From RGIG5327 sp045612485 (GTDB lineage: Bacteria > Verrucomicrobiota > Lentisphaeria > Victivallales > UBA1829): 64,000 nucleotides of DNA. The notes under the pieces are model-generated. The model was given only the letters and a program-made list of their open reading frames with translations. It searched no databases and was not told the DNA's origin. Each line of letters begins with the position of its first letter. The stretch's first letter is position 1. A program made the position numbers and the translations under genes. The stretch is taken from assembly GCA_045612485.1 (NCBI GenBank), contig JAZKZE010000121.1, forward strand, positions 1-64,000, given 5' to 3'. Positions 18,057-26,330 of this stretch are shown here, piece by piece.

Positions 18057-18105
18057 GATTCTCCTGGATCTCCTACCGTTACTTTCTGATTTTTCCATGC
18101 TTAAT

Positions 18106-18134
18106 AAAATACATCATACTTTGCAGAATTTCAA
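18106..18134 (-). promoter_or_regulatory. promoter of the ATPase-tadA pair
   Basis: On the minus strand: TTGAAA (18134-18129), 17 bp, TATTTT (18111-18106). The expected start point is near 18099, which argues for the downstream ATG at 18056. Confidence 0.65.
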
Positions 18135-18171
18135 GGGGATTTGTTTTACTTGCACCCGAAGAAAAATAAAC

Positions 18172-18200
18172 TTGTAAAATCCGCCTCAAAGTTATATATT
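18172..18200 (+). promoter_or_regulatory. possible promoter of the DeoR-family gene
   Basis: TTGTAA, a 17-bp spacer and TATATT. It would give a leader of roughly 225 bases before the GTG start, so a nearer promoter cannot be excluded. Confidence 0.5.
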
Positions 18201-18433
18201 AATGTGTGCTTGTTTTACATAAAAAAGTCCGTTTTTATGCAGGAAGATATCTGTTCAAAACTGCCGGGGATAAAATAAACCGGTTCCAGCAGCTTTGAAT
18301 TTTACCTCCAGATATGTTATTAAACAACATTTTTCTGTATTTAAATATACTTTTTTTTATATTTCAACACAATAAAATACATGCCCGCAGCGTTATAAGG
18401 CAAGGTTATTTTAATTTTTTAAAGGGGAATACC

Positions 18434-19201
18434 GTGCATCCAAGACACAAAAAAATTCTGGATATGCTTGAAAGCGGCCGTCTTGTCATACGGGAAGCGG
18501 CTCTGGCTCTCGGCGTAACGGAAATGACACTGCGAAGAGATCTGCGTTATCTAGAAGGTCAGGGCAGTCTGCTGCAAGTACGCAATGGTGCTGTTCTTTC
18601 TCCCGCAAGATATGAACCCGAAAAAAATGAAAGAGAAGATTTTGAACGGAAATTTCTTCTTGCAGAAGCTCTTTACAAACGTATTCTCCCGGCGGAAACC
18701 CTGTTTATCAGTACAGGAAGCACCACTTTGGCATTTGCAAAACTTATTGCACGGCAGAATACGTTGCCCATGACAGTGATCACCAATTCCCTTTCTGTAG
18801 CTTCCGCCCTCTTCAAAACCCATTGTCATGTGATCCTTCTCGGCGGGGAATTGAGATCCACCTCTCTGGATCTGGTGGGGCCTGTGGCGGAACGGAATAT
18901 TGCAGATTATCATGTGGATTATCTGATTTCCGGTTGCGATGCGGCATCTTCCGATTACGGTTTTTACACTTCCGACATGAATTTATCCAATCTAGAAAAA
19001 AAATCCATCCATATTGCTGATAAAACAGCTGTGATCACAACAAGTTTCAAATTCGGGAAAAAAGCCCTTACCAGATTTGCCTCAAGGGAGGAAGTGGATA
19101 TTCTTGTTACAGACGAAGAACTTTCTGAAAAAGACAGCGAAAATCTTTCCCCCTTCATGGAGATCGTCAAAGTAAAAGTACCACCCCGGGAAAAAGGATA
19201 A
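18434..19201 (+). CDS. DeoR/GlpR-family transcriptional regulator
   Basis: 255 residues from a GTG start with an AAAGGGGAA site 6 bases upstream; the longer upstream reading has no ribosome site and would exceed family length. Residues ~1-55 form the DeoR helix-turn-helix (ALALGVTEMTLRRDL, the recognition helix, then the LxxRxGA-like VRNGAVL wing). The C-terminal DeoR sensor domain includes STGSTTLAFA, ITNSLSVASAL, LLGGELR and the DKTAVI/TTSFKFG region; it normally binds a sugar phosphate. It usually acts as a repressor of sugar operons. Its target cannot be named from the neighbours. Confidence 0.88.
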   Translation: MHPRHKKILDMLESGRLVIREAALALGVTEMTLRRDLRYLEGQGSLLQVRNGAVLSPARYEPEKNEREDFERKFLLAEALYKRILPAETLFISTGSTTLAFAKLIARQNTLPMTVITNSLSVASALFKTHCHVILLGGELRSTSLDLVGPVAERNIADYHVDYLISGCDAASSDYGFYTSDMNLSNLEKKSIHIADKTAVITTSFKFGKKALTRFASREEVDILVTDEELSEKDSENLSPFMEIVKVKVPPREKG

Positions 19202-19225
19202 CCGAAATAAAAGAGAAAAATAAAG

Positions 19226-19657
19226 ATGGAAACAAAAGAAAATACAGAAGAAAGACTGATACGTCTTAAAGAATATCTCAATAAGTACGATGTCTTTGCG
19301 GCAGGGATAGGCGCGGAAATCGTAGAGATCGCTCCCGGATATGCAAGAGCGGTAATGGATATAACCGCTTCCCACATGAATGCGGCAGGAGTGGTACAGG
19401 GCGGAGCCATCTTTACCCTGGCGGATTTTGCTTTTGCCGGAGCCGGTAATTCCTTCGGACCGCGCGCTACAGCTATGAATATATCCATTACCTACATGCG
19501 CCCCGGAACAGGTACAAAACTTGTTGCAGAGGCAAAAGAAGTCAGCCATGGAAGAAGAACGTGCCTTTTTGATGTACTTGTTACAGACGATCAGGGCAGA
19601 AAAGTAGCCAAACTTATGATCAATGGTTTCCTTTTTGAAGGGGAAACTGTTGTATAA
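19226..19657 (+). CDS. PaaI-type hotdog thioesterase
   Basis: 143 residues of the hotdog fold, predicted to hydrolyse acyl-CoA thioesters. The signature segment AAGVVQGGAIFTLADFA is the PaaI/YbgC-like helix region with the conserved catalytic acidic residue, followed by ITYMRPG and a HGRRTCLFDVLV strand. The size is normal. It starts 24 bases after the DeoR-like gene and is likely co-transcribed with it. The substrate cannot be assigned; no phenylacetate pathway gene is nearby. Confidence 0.83.
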   Translation: METKENTEERLIRLKEYLNKYDVFAAGIGAEIVEIAPGYARAVMDITASHMNAAGVVQGGAIFTLADFAFAGAGNSFGPRATAMNISITYMRPGTGTKLVAEAKEVSHGRRTCLFDVLVTDDQGRKVAKLMINGFLFEGETVV

Positions 19658-19695
19658 AAATCAACAGCAGTACAATAAAAATACAGAAACAGAAG

Positions 19696-19765
19696 TAATT
19701 TCAAAAGTCATTCAAAAAAATTCAAAGCAGATGCACTTTCAGATTTTTGAGAAGTTTTGAAATTA
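19696..19765. repeat. 11-bp inverted repeat upstream of the HTH gene
   Basis: TAATTTCAAAA at 19696-19706 is exactly mirrored by TTTTGAAATTA at 19755-19765, 48 bases apart. Between them are two ATTCAAA-like half copies. The second arm ends 30 bases before the HTH gene start, next to its ribosome site. The arrangement suits an operator for a dimeric or looping regulator, possibly the HTH protein itself; this is inference. Confidence 0.6.
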
Positions 19766-19795
19766 GCTCAAACAATCAAAAAAAGGAGGTTTGTT

Positions 19796-20302
19796 ATGCC
19801 GGATATCAAAGGAGTCCTTCAGGACGAGATCAAACGGCTTGCCAAACGGGAAATCAAAGCAGCTACAGCTCCGCTGCTGAAAAACATCATGGAACTCAAA
19901 CGCAAAGTTACTGCACTTGAACGGGCACTTGCCCTTTCTGAAAAAGAGACCGCCAAAGTAAAAACTGCGGCTGAAGTTCCTGTTGAAAAAGCGGAAGGAT
20001 CTCAGGCAAAACCCCGGGCGGAAAAAGAGAAAAAAAGCCGTTTCAACGGTAAAAAAATCATCCGTCTCAGAAAAAGACTTCATCTTTCCCAGGCAGAACT
20101 TGCCGAACTTGTAGGAGTAAATATGTTCTCCGTCAGCCATTGGGAACTTGGAAAAAACCTTCCCAGACAGGCACAGCAGGATAAACTTGAAGAACTGCGT
20201 CAGCTCCCCCGCAAAGCATTGCAGGAAAGACTTGCCCCCATCCGTGCCGGCATCAGGGAAAAGAAGGCATTGAATAAAAAGTCGAAAGAAGAAGTAAAAT
20301 AA
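19796..20302 (+). CDS. small DNA-binding protein: N-terminal coiled coil, C-terminal XRE-type HTH
   Basis: 168 residues. Residues ~1-50 are heptad-like and charged (AAxAPLLKNIMELKRKVTAL type), probably a coiled-coil dimerisation segment. A Lys/Glu/Ala-rich linker spans ~60-80. Residues ~83-135 form a Cro/C1-type helix-turn-helix (IIRLRKRLHLSQAELAELVG, then VSHWELGKNLPR, the recognition and post-helix region). The basic C-terminus ends KKSKEEVK. The start MPDIKG has a perfect AAAGGAGG site. The HTH at the C-terminal half resembles proteins that regulate themselves or act as nucleoid proteins. No toxin partner is visible. It is closed by a strong bidirectional terminator. Confidence 0.8.
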   Translation: MPDIKGVLQDEIKRLAKREIKAATAPLLKNIMELKRKVTALERALALSEKETAKVKTAAEVPVEKAEGSQAKPRAEKEKKSRFNGKKIIRLRKRLHLSQAELAELVGVNMFSVSHWELGKNLPRQAQQDKLEELRQLPRKALQERLAPIRAGIREKKALNKKSKEEVK

Positions 20303-20327
20303 TATTTCCTCTTTATATTCTATCATT

Positions 20328-20364
20328 AAAAAGGGAAAAGGAGTGAAACCTTTTCCCTTTTTTT
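20328..20364. terminator. bidirectional rho-independent terminator
   Basis: AAAAAGGGAAAAGG (20328-20341) pairs with CCTTTTCCCTTTTT (from 20349) around a 7-base loop. A/T tracts on both sides let it serve the HTH gene and the convergent SGNH hydrolase gene. Confidence 0.92.
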
Positions 20365-20391
20365 ATAACGTTTCACCAAGAAATGATTTCT

Positions 20392-21255
20392 TTATTTTTT
20401 CAATTCACGGATCTTTTCTCCGATAAGATGACGGCAATAGGCATCCACGGTCATTTTATTCTTCTGAGCTTCTTTATACAAAACTGCATGATCGTCCATA
20501 GAAATGCGGTATTTGGGAGAATTCCACATATTGAGTATGGGAGCCATGGAAGGAATCTTTTTCCATGCGGGAATAAAAGATTCCACTTTCTTCTTATCCA
20601 TCCCCAGTGTCTCCAGAATGGCACAGGCAAGAAACATATTGCCATAGCCGTTCAAATGGACTTTATCAATGGTCAGCTGATTGCCTTTGTCCGCAGGGAT
20701 CCTGTTTGATGCAATGACTGCCCGCATTTTTTTCTGCCAATCCACAAGGGGAATATTTTTTTCTTTTGCAATATTACGGACAGTTTGTGCATATTTTTCC
20801 AGTTTCACATTATTGGCAAAGGTTGGCTCTTCCGTATGCATTGTGGGAGTAACAAGAACCATACGGGCTCCGGCTTTTTCGCATCGTGCAACGATTTCAC
20901 GGATATTTTTCTCATATTGGGGCAATTCCACACCTTTTTTCGCCCAGGAAACATCATTGACCCCCACCTGTAAAATTACAATGGAAGGCTTTTTTGCAAG
21001 AAATTTATCCAATCTTGCAAGAATACTGTTGGAACGGTCACCGCCGACACCTCCGGGAATATATTTGAGATTCTTTACTCCCTCAGCCTTCAATGCCCTC
21101 ATCACCAGCAGAATAAAACCATATTCCCTGTTGGCGAACTGGGTAAGGGAATCACCCAGGAATCCGATATTATCCCCGTTCTTTACAATAAGAGATGCCC
21201 CGCTTGCCATAAAGGAAATGGAAAGCATGAAAAGTAAAATCATGATTTTTTTCAT
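20392..21255 (-). CDS. secreted SGNH/GDSL-family hydrolase
   Basis: 287 residues with a Sec signal peptide (basic start, hydrophobic stretch to ~18, likely cut after ASGA). The SGNH blocks are GFLGDSLTQ (block I, S36 nucleophile), the glycine block GGVGGD, the Asn block GVND, and DKVHLNGYG carrying the catalytic Asp and His. Such enzymes remove acetyl or acyl groups from carbohydrates or lipids; here the export signal points to glycan or xylan-like deacetylation, which is inference. Last in a minus-strand group with a Gfo/Idh/MocA oxidoreductase. Confidence 0.88.
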   Translation of the reverse strand: MKKIMILLFMLSISFMASGASLIVKNGDNIGFLGDSLTQFANREYGFILLVMRALKAEGVKNLKYIPGGVGGDRSNSILARLDKFLAKKPSIVILQVGVNDVSWAKKGVELPQYEKNIREIVARCEKAGARMVLVTPTMHTEEPTFANNVKLEKYAQTVRNIAKEKNIPLVDWQKKMRAVIASNRIPADKGNQLTIDKVHLNGYGNMFLACAILETLGMDKKKVESFIPAWKKIPSMAPILNMWNSPKYRISMDDHAVLYKEAQKNKMTVDAYCRHLIGEKIRELKK

Positions 21256-21351
21256 TATATTGTCCTTTCAGAGTTCTGAGCGGTAAAAAGGGGAAGAAAA
21301 ATCCGCCGATCTTTCCTCCCCCGTATTTCATCTGCTCATCAGAAAAACTTT

Positions 21352-22347
21352 TTATTCTTCCGGTCCGTAATGGATATCGGAAAGATTCTGCAATCTCAAA
21401 GTGGATTCAGTAACGGAGAGGAAGTCCTCTGTACCCCATTCCCCCTTATTTCCCTCAGCATCCGCCAGGAAAGAAGTATAATAGTCCAGCATGGGTTCAC
21501 TTGCAGGATAATTCTTACCTTCCCCGCCATTGACCAGGTAGGCTGTTACACCTTCACTTGTGGAATGGAAATCAAGCACACCCTTTTCCCCCCAGATACG
21601 GAACTGCCAGTAGTAAGGTGTCTTGCATCCTGCGGGAGAAGCATAGGAAACGTCAAAAATCACGCCGCAGCCGTCATCCATAACATACATTCCCTGGGCG
21701 GAATCCTTGAAATTGGGAGCAAGTGTGGCATAAGCATTCCAGGCTCTTGCAGCACAAAGATCCTTGATTTTGTGTCCGGTAAGGTATTCTGTAAGGTCGG
21801 TACCGTGAATGGCAATATCATTGATGGTTCCGCCGTGTTTGCCGGATTCAAAATACCAGGCGGGACGGCTGCCCCAGGAAAGAGGATGCTGACCGGTAAA
21901 CTGGATCTGATGGATCCTGCCGATAAGCCCTTCATCAATAAGTTTTTTGGCTGTTGCAACATTCTTATTGCTTCTCATATCCAGCATAACACCGACAGCA
22001 AGATTTTTCTCTTTTGCAAGAGAACGGATCTTCTGCAATTCATCCAGAGAGGTGCAGAGAGGTTTGTCAGAGATCACATGTTTACCGGCTTTCAGACCGG
22101 CAATGGCTCTTTCCCCCCTGATTCCATAATAATCTCCAATGCAGAGGATGTCAAAATCCACTTCTTCCAGCATTTCAGCATAGTCAGTATGAGTGATATG
22201 ACGACCGGATTTCTCCACGGCAGCCGCTGCATCTGCATTCTCCTCGCAAAGAGCGACGATCTCAATTTGGGGATCCTCTGCCATCCGTTTGTAAAGAGAT
22301 TCTACGTGACCGTGACGAAAACCGACAAAAGCTACTTTGTGTTTCAT
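21352..22347 (-). CDS. Gfo/Idh/MocA-family oxidoreductase
   Basis: 331 residues. The N-terminal Rossmann fold begins AFVGFRHGHVESL, a variant of the usual GxGxxG, and the family EKP motif reads DKPLC. The C-terminal alpha/beta domain includes the GGTINDIAIHGTDL segment with the conserved catalytic-type His. Substrates in the family are sugars or cyclitols with NAD(P); none can be fixed here. There is no signal peptide. The ATG has an AAGGAA site. A terminator belonging to the upstream nitroreductase gene separates the two, so it may have its own promoter. Confidence 0.85.
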   Translation of the reverse strand: MKHKVAFVGFRHGHVESLYKRMAEDPQIEIVALCEENADAAAAVEKSGRHITHTDYAEMLEEVDFDILCIGDYYGIRGERAIAGLKAGKHVISDKPLCTSLDELQKIRSLAKEKNLAVGVMLDMRSNKNVATAKKLIDEGLIGRIHQIQFTGQHPLSWGSRPAWYFESGKHGGTINDIAIHGTDLTEYLTGHKIKDLCAARAWNAYATLAPNFKDSAQGMYVMDDGCGVIFDVSYASPAGCKTPYYWQFRIWGEKGVLDFHSTSEGVTAYLVNGGEGKNYPASEPMLDYYTSFLADAEGNKGEWGTEDFLSVTESTLRLQNLSDIHYGPEE

Positions 22348-22362
22348 ATTATTCCTTATAAA

Positions 22363-22394
22363 TAAAATAAATAAAAATCCCCCATACCGGGGGA
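22363..22394 (-). terminator. terminator after the nitroreductase gene
   Basis: On the minus strand: TCCCCC (22383-22378 region) pairs with GGGGGA around a 5-base loop and is followed by a U-rich tail (TTTTTATTTATTTT). It sits 20 bases past the nitroreductase stop. Confidence 0.8.
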
Positions 22395-22414
22395 AATGTG
22401 AAAATCTGACAAAA

Positions 22415-23035
22415 TTACCGGGGAATACCTACAGCATGCCCAAGCACCGGATAAAAACTTTTGGCAAGCCCCAGTTCCTTACGGATCTGTTCCCCCTTGT
22501 CTGCCGCACCGCCGATAGCAACGGTACCAAGCCCGGCAGAAGCACAGTAAAGATAGATATTCTGACTTACATATCCGCTGTCAATATCAGAATAATGGAT
22601 CTTCTTATCCATGGCTTTCATCCTGCTCTGTCTGGATGTATCCGAAGCAATGATAAGGGTCAGGGGGGCAGCAAAACGGGGAGCGGCAAGTTTCCGCAAA
22701 TCTTTTTTATTGATCTCAACAAGAATATTTTTTGCTGCATCATAACGGAAAGTACCCTTTTTCAGGAAAACAAATAGCGTGATCTCCTGCGCATTGACCG
22801 CAGTAGGGGCAGTTCTCTTACCGTCAGGACGGTTCACACCGCAGGCAGCCCACAGGAGATTGGAGATCTGCTGCAAAGAAAGTTCCTTATCCTGATATTT
22901 GCGGATCGTCTTTCTGCTGTTCAATGCCTCCATCAAACTCATACCGCCCTTTTTCTGCGGAGCAGGCAATCGGATGTCAGCTGCAAGCGTGAAAAGAAAT
23001 GAAAATGCCAGAAGCGAAAACAATACTTTTTTCAT
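22415..23035 (-). CDS. secreted nitroreductase-family protein (SagB/ThcOx-like)
   Basis: 206 residues. An N-terminal signal peptide (MKKVLFSLLAF..., cut near residue 20) precedes an FMN-dependent nitroreductase domain: SRKTIRKYQDKELS (FMN contact), LLWAACGVNRP, and SAGLGTVAIGG near the C-terminus, the pattern of the SagB/ThcOx-like subfamily. An exported flavin nitroreductase is unusual but recurrent in anaerobes; the electron donor is unknown. The start at 23035 has GGGAG 7 bases upstream; a longer frame lacks a site and would spoil the signal peptide. Confidence 0.85.
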   Translation of the reverse strand: MKKVLFSLLAFSFLFTLAADIRLPAPQKKGGMSLMEALNSRKTIRKYQDKELSLQQISNLLWAACGVNRPDGKRTAPTAVNAQEITLFVFLKKGTFRYDAAKNILVEINKKDLRKLAAPRFAAPLTLIIASDTSRQSRMKAMDKKIHYSDIDSGYVSQNIYLYCASAGLGTVAIGGAADKGEQIRKELGLAKSFYPVLGHAVGIPR

Positions 23036-23134
23036 AAGTGATCTCCCGTTTATTATTGTTGTTATATTGCGGTAATAAACCTCTTTTATACAATATAGCA
23101 AACAAAAAGAAAAAAGCAAGTTACTCAATGAAAA

Positions 23135-23167
23135 AAACAAAAAAAACGCCGCAAAATGCGGCGTTTT
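23135..23167 (-). terminator. terminator closing the ribosomal protein cluster
   Basis: AAAACGCCGC / GCGGCGTTTT, a perfect 10-bp stem with a 5-base loop, followed on the minus strand by a long U tract. It lies about 24 bases past the rpsS stop and ends the S10 operon there. Confidence 0.93.
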
Positions 23168-23190
23168 CCGAAAGAAATCCGGATAAAGAC

Positions 23191-23469
23191 TTACACAGTC
23201 TTACCGGAGATGACTCCGTGACCCTTGAATGTACGGGTGGGGGCAAATTCGCCAAGTCTGTGTCCGACCATATTTTCGGTCACAAAAACAGTAACGAAGG
23301 TTTTGCCGTTATGCACATTGAAGGTGTGTCCCACAAAATCGGGAATGATCATGGAACGGCGGGACCAGGTCTTGATGGGCTTCTTGGCTCCACCGGCTTT
23401 TTCCATTCTCTCGACTTTTTCGACCACATGATAGTCCACAAAAGGACCTTTTTTGATTGATCTTGTCAT
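23191..23469 (-). CDS. rpsS: 30S ribosomal protein S19
   Basis: 92 residues, full length, beginning MTRSIKKGPFVDYHV with the core segments RRSMIIPDFVGHT and ENMVGHRLGEFAPTR. It binds 16S rRNA in the small-subunit head with S13. Two bases separate it from rplB. Unlike the standard S10 operon it is the last gene: a strong terminator follows and neither rplV nor rpsC is next. Confidence 0.98.
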   Translation of the reverse strand: MTRSIKKGPFVDYHVVEKVERMEKAGGAKKPIKTWSRRSMIIPDFVGHTFNVHNGKTFVTVFVTENMVGHRLGEFAPTRTFKGHGVISGKTV

Positions 23470-23471
23470 GA

Positions 23472-24305
23472 TTACTTCTTCCTTCTGCGTTCAACGATAA
23501 ATCTACCGCTGGGTTTCTTGGGATGACGGGTAAGTTTACCTTTAGCAAGCTGACCCCAGGGAGATACAGGATGTCCGCCCCCGGAAGATCTGCCTTCGCC
23601 CCCGCCCATGGGATGGTCCACAGGGTTCTGAACAACACCGCGGACGTGAGGACGGAAACCAAGATAACGTTTTTTACCGGCTTTACCCAGAGAGGTATTC
23701 ATGTAATCCAGATTGCCGATCTGACCGATGGTGGCACGGCATTCCAGATTGATCTTGCGGACTTCTCCGGAGGGCAGTTTCACCTGAGCATAGTCGCCGT
23801 CTTTGGAACGCAGAGTAGCGACCTGACCGGCGGAACGGGCAAGAATACCGCCTTTACCGGGCATAAGCTCGACGTTGTGGATCTCAATACCATCAGGAAT
23901 GTTCTTGAGTTTGAGAGTGTTGCCGGGCTTGATCTCAGCTTTTTCAGAGGAGATCACAGTCTGACCAACAGTCAGACCATGGGGAGCAAGGATGTAGGAC
24001 TTCACGCCGTCTTCATACTGCACCAGGGCGATGAAGGCAGAACGGTTGGGGTCGTACTCGATGCTCTGCACGGTGGCAGGTACATCCACTTTGTTGCGTT
24101 TGAAGTCGATCAAACGGTAGGAGCGTTTATTTCCTCCCCCGCGGAAACGGACCGTGACACGGCCCATATTGTTACGTCCACCGGTGGATTTTTTCCCTTT
24201 GGTAAGGGATTTTTCCGGGGATTTGCGGGTAAGGATCTCGGAATAATCGACCACAGAAGTCATACGGAGACTTTTTGTGGTGGGTTTATAAGTTTTAATA
24301 GCCAT
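23472..24305 (-). CDS. rplB: 50S ribosomal protein L2
   Basis: 277 residues. It organises the peptidyl-transferase centre and subunit bridge. Conserved segments include GRVTVRFRGGGNKRSYR, the GKGGILARSAG block, and the C-terminal NPVDHPMGGGEGR with the functionally important His, followed by the basic GKLTRHPKKPSGRF tail. Length is normal. Co-transcribed with rplW upstream and rpsS downstream. Confidence 0.98.
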   Translation of the reverse strand: MAIKTYKPTTKSLRMTSVVDYSEILTRKSPEKSLTKGKKSTGGRNNMGRVTVRFRGGGNKRSYRLIDFKRNKVDVPATVQSIEYDPNRSAFIALVQYEDGVKSYILAPHGLTVGQTVISSEKAEIKPGNTLKLKNIPDGIEIHNVELMPGKGGILARSAGQVATLRSKDGDYAQVKLPSGEVRKINLECRATIGQIGNLDYMNTSLGKAGKKRYLGFRPHVRGVVQNPVDHPMGGGEGRSSGGGHPVSPWGQLAKGKLTRHPKKPSGRFIVERRRKK

Positions 24306-24316
24306 TATTGATCTCC

Positions 24317-24625
24317 TTACGCAATATCAATGGAACCTTCGGCAAGGGAAACGATCGCTTTCTTCCAGTCGGAACGTTTGCCGGGAATAGGGGATCTGCC
24401 GGAGCGTTTGGTTTTGCCTGTGTAGTTCATGATGTTGACACTCTTCACCTTGACACCCGCATAGATGGCTTCCACAGCGGCAGCAATCTGCAGCTTGTTG
24501 GCTCTGGGAGAGACCTTGAAAGCATACTGGTTGAGTTCTTTGAGAAGCGTACCCTTTTCAGTGGTCATCATAAACTCGATGATTTCATACGGACTTGTTT
24601 TTGCCATTTTCGTACTCCTGATCAT
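24317..24625 (-). CDS. rplW: 50S ribosomal protein L23
   Basis: 102 residues. It sits at the exit tunnel, where trigger factor and SRP dock. The segments PYEIIEFMMTTEKGT, FKVSPRANKLQIAAAVE and VKSVNIMNYTGKTKR match L23, including the tunnel-extending loop region. Its start overlaps the rplD stop by four bases (ATGA), so the pair is translationally coupled. Confidence 0.97.
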   Translation of the reverse strand: MIRSTKMAKTSPYEIIEFMMTTEKGTLLKELNQYAFKVSPRANKLQIAAAVEAIYAGVKVKSVNIMNYTGKTKRSGRSPIPGKRSDWKKAIVSLAEGSIDIA

Positions 24626-25269
24626 GCGAGCCGCTTGACAAACGCGTCAAGTGCTTCTTTGGTGAAAAGAATCTTGTCGGCATCAAGCACATGGAAAGTG
24701 TTGACGGAAGAAACATGGAGCATACCGGCGTTGGCGATATTGCTTACAGCAAGGATGCTGTTCACATCATAATCATTGATGAGAATAAGAATCTTTGCGG
24801 GTTTCTTTTTGTTGTCTCCGAAAAGGTTCATGCTCTTGAGAGCAGCAACTGCACCCTTGGTCTTGGGTTCGGCAAATTCAAATTTGTCAACCACGACCAC
24901 ACTGTTTTCATCAATACGTTCAGTGAAGGAACGCTTGAGAGCAAGCTTTCTCACTTTGGCATTGAGCTTCATGGAATAATCCCGGGGTTTGGGTCCGAAG
25001 GAGTGACCCCCGTGACGCCAGACAGGGTTACGGGTACTTCCGGCACGGGCACGACCTCCGCCTTTCTGCTTGAAGGGCTTCTTGCCGCTGCCGCTGACTT
25101 CGCCGCGGGTCTTCACATCGGCTGTTCCGGCACGCATTGCTGCACGGAACGCCACTACTGCGTCATGAACGGCCTGTTCGCCCTTTACGGACTCGAGGCA
25201 GCAATCGTCGATGGTGTAATCGCCGACTTTGACGCCCTGCATATTGATTATATCAATTGTTTTGGACAT
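24622..25269 (-). CDS. rplD: 50S ribosomal protein L4
   Basis: 215 residues. Contains the tunnel-lining extended loop GSGKKPFKQKGGGRARAGS and RNPVWRHGGHSFGPKPRDYS, and a C-terminal globular part with KILILINDYD. The macrolide-relevant loop looks conventional, with no insertion. In E. coli L4 also controls its own operon through a leader; no matching leader is recognisable here. It lies between rplC and rplW. Confidence 0.97.
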   Translation of the reverse strand: MSKTIDIINMQGVKVGDYTIDDCCLESVKGEQAVHDAVVAFRAAMRAGTADVKTRGEVSGSGKKPFKQKGGGRARAGSTRNPVWRHGGHSFGPKPRDYSMKLNAKVRKLALKRSFTERIDENSVVVVDKFEFAEPKTKGAVAALKSMNLFGDNKKKPAKILILINDYDVNSILAVSNIANAGMLHVSSVNTFHVLDADKILFTKEALDAFVKRLA

Positions 25270-25287
25270 TTTTTCACCTGTACAGCG

Positions 25288-25911
25288 TTATTTCTTTTTT
25301 GCTTTTTTGACGATAATGGTACCGCCGTTGGGACCGGGAACTGCACCGCGGACAAAGAGGAAGTTGTCTTCCACTTTCACAAGACGCAGATTCTGCACTG
25401 TTCTGTTGGCATTACCCAACTGACCGGGCATCTTTTTACCCTTCATGATGTTACCGGGTTTTTCACGGCAACCGATTGAACCGGGCTTACGATGCCAGCC
25501 GCCGCCGTGTCCGTCACGTCCGCCGCCGAAGTGGTGTCTTTTCATTACACCGGCAAAACCTTTACCTTTGGTGACTCCGGACACATCCAGAAATTCACCG
25601 GCAGCAAAGATGTCAGCCTTCATGACAGAACCGAGTTCCGCAACAGGATCTTCATCAGCGCGGAATTCCTTGATCACGGCAGGAGGATTGTCCTGAACGC
25701 CGGCTTTCGCCACGTTACCGAGAACGGCTTTGGAGGTGTTTTTCACCTTCTTGGTGCCGAATCCCACCTGCAGGGCGGAATAACCGTCCTTTTCCATTGT
25801 TTTCACGCCAACCACCACACAGGGGCCGGCTTCGATCACTGTGACCGGCACAAGCACGCCTTCTTCATAGACCTGCGTCATACCGATCTTTTTTCCGATC
25901 AAACCTTTCAT
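25288..25911 (-). CDS. rplC: 50S ribosomal protein L3
   Basis: 207 residues from ATG at 25911, with AAAGGAG 5 bases upstream and the standard MKGLIGKKIGMTQ start. The central extension HFGGGRDGHGGGWHRKPGSIG carries the GGxxH region that reaches the peptidyl-transferase centre and is the site of Gln methylation in some bacteria. An upstream in-frame ATG adds only six residues and has no site. About 80 bases separate it from rpsJ. Confidence 0.97.
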   Translation of the reverse strand: MKGLIGKKIGMTQVYEEGVLVPVTVIEAGPCVVVGVKTMEKDGYSALQVGFGTKKVKNTSKAVLGNVAKAGVQDNPPAVIKEFRADEDPVAELGSVMKADIFAAGEFLDVSGVTKGKGFAGVMKRHHFGGGRDGHGGGWHRKPGSIGCREKPGNIMKGKKMPGQLGNANRTVQNLRLVKVEDNFLFVRGAVPGPNGGTIIVKKAKKK

Positions 25912-25994
25912 TTTTCTCCTTTCCGGCACATACCCTTTCGGAAATAAGGGGCCTTGGTGCCGATTCCTGCTTTTATAGGCAGAACTGATATTTA

Positions 25995-26330
25995 TCAGTT
26001 ACCGACTTTGATTGTGATTCCCACACCGGCAGGCAGGTTGAGCTTTTTAAGCTCGTCCACAGTCTTGGCGGTCGGTTTGATGATGTCCAGCAGTCTCTTG
26101 TGAGTGCGGATCTCAAACTGATCCATGGACTTTTTGTCCACGTGGGGTGAACGGTTCACAGTCATGCGCTCAATCCGGGTTTTCAGCGGAATGGGGCCGA
26201 CGACGATAGAACCGGTGCGTTTTGCCGTATTGAGGATCTCTGCCACAGACTGGTCAAGGATCCCATGCTCATAAGCCTGAAGCTTGATACGGATCTTCTG
26301 AGCAGTTTTCTGAGCTGTTCTCGTTGTCAT
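25995..26330 (-). CDS. rpsJ: 30S ribosomal protein S10 (NusE)
   Basis: 111 residues, slightly longer than the E. coli protein because of an N-terminal extension (MTTRTAQKTAQ). The core KIRIKLQAYEHGILDQS, VGPIPLKT and SPHVDKKSMDQFEIRTHKR are intact. Besides the ribosome, S10 acts in antitermination with NusB. Its start overlaps the fusA stop (ATGA), so in this genome no tuf gene intervenes between fusA and rpsJ. Confidence 0.97.
   Translation of the reverse strand: MTTRTAQKTAQKIRIKLQAYEHGILDQSVAEILNTAKRTGSIVVGPIPLKTRIERMTVNRSPHVDKKSMDQFEIRTHKRLLDIIKPTAKTVDELKKLNLPAGVGITIKVGN

Larger units (their letters stand above)
18057..18433. other. 377-bp divergent intergenic region
   Basis: AT-rich spacer between the AAA ATPase and DeoR genes. 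It holds one promoter for each direction. The predicted DeoR leader is unusually long, about 225 bases, and contains several oligo-T tracts near 18350. I found no clear terminator hairpin or known riboswitch in it. Confidence 0.55.

Noticed and set aside
25986..26001. Palindrome-like ACTGATA..TTATCAGT around the rpsJ stop
   Set aside because: Short, not exact, and overlaps a coding end; no evidence of a regulatory role.
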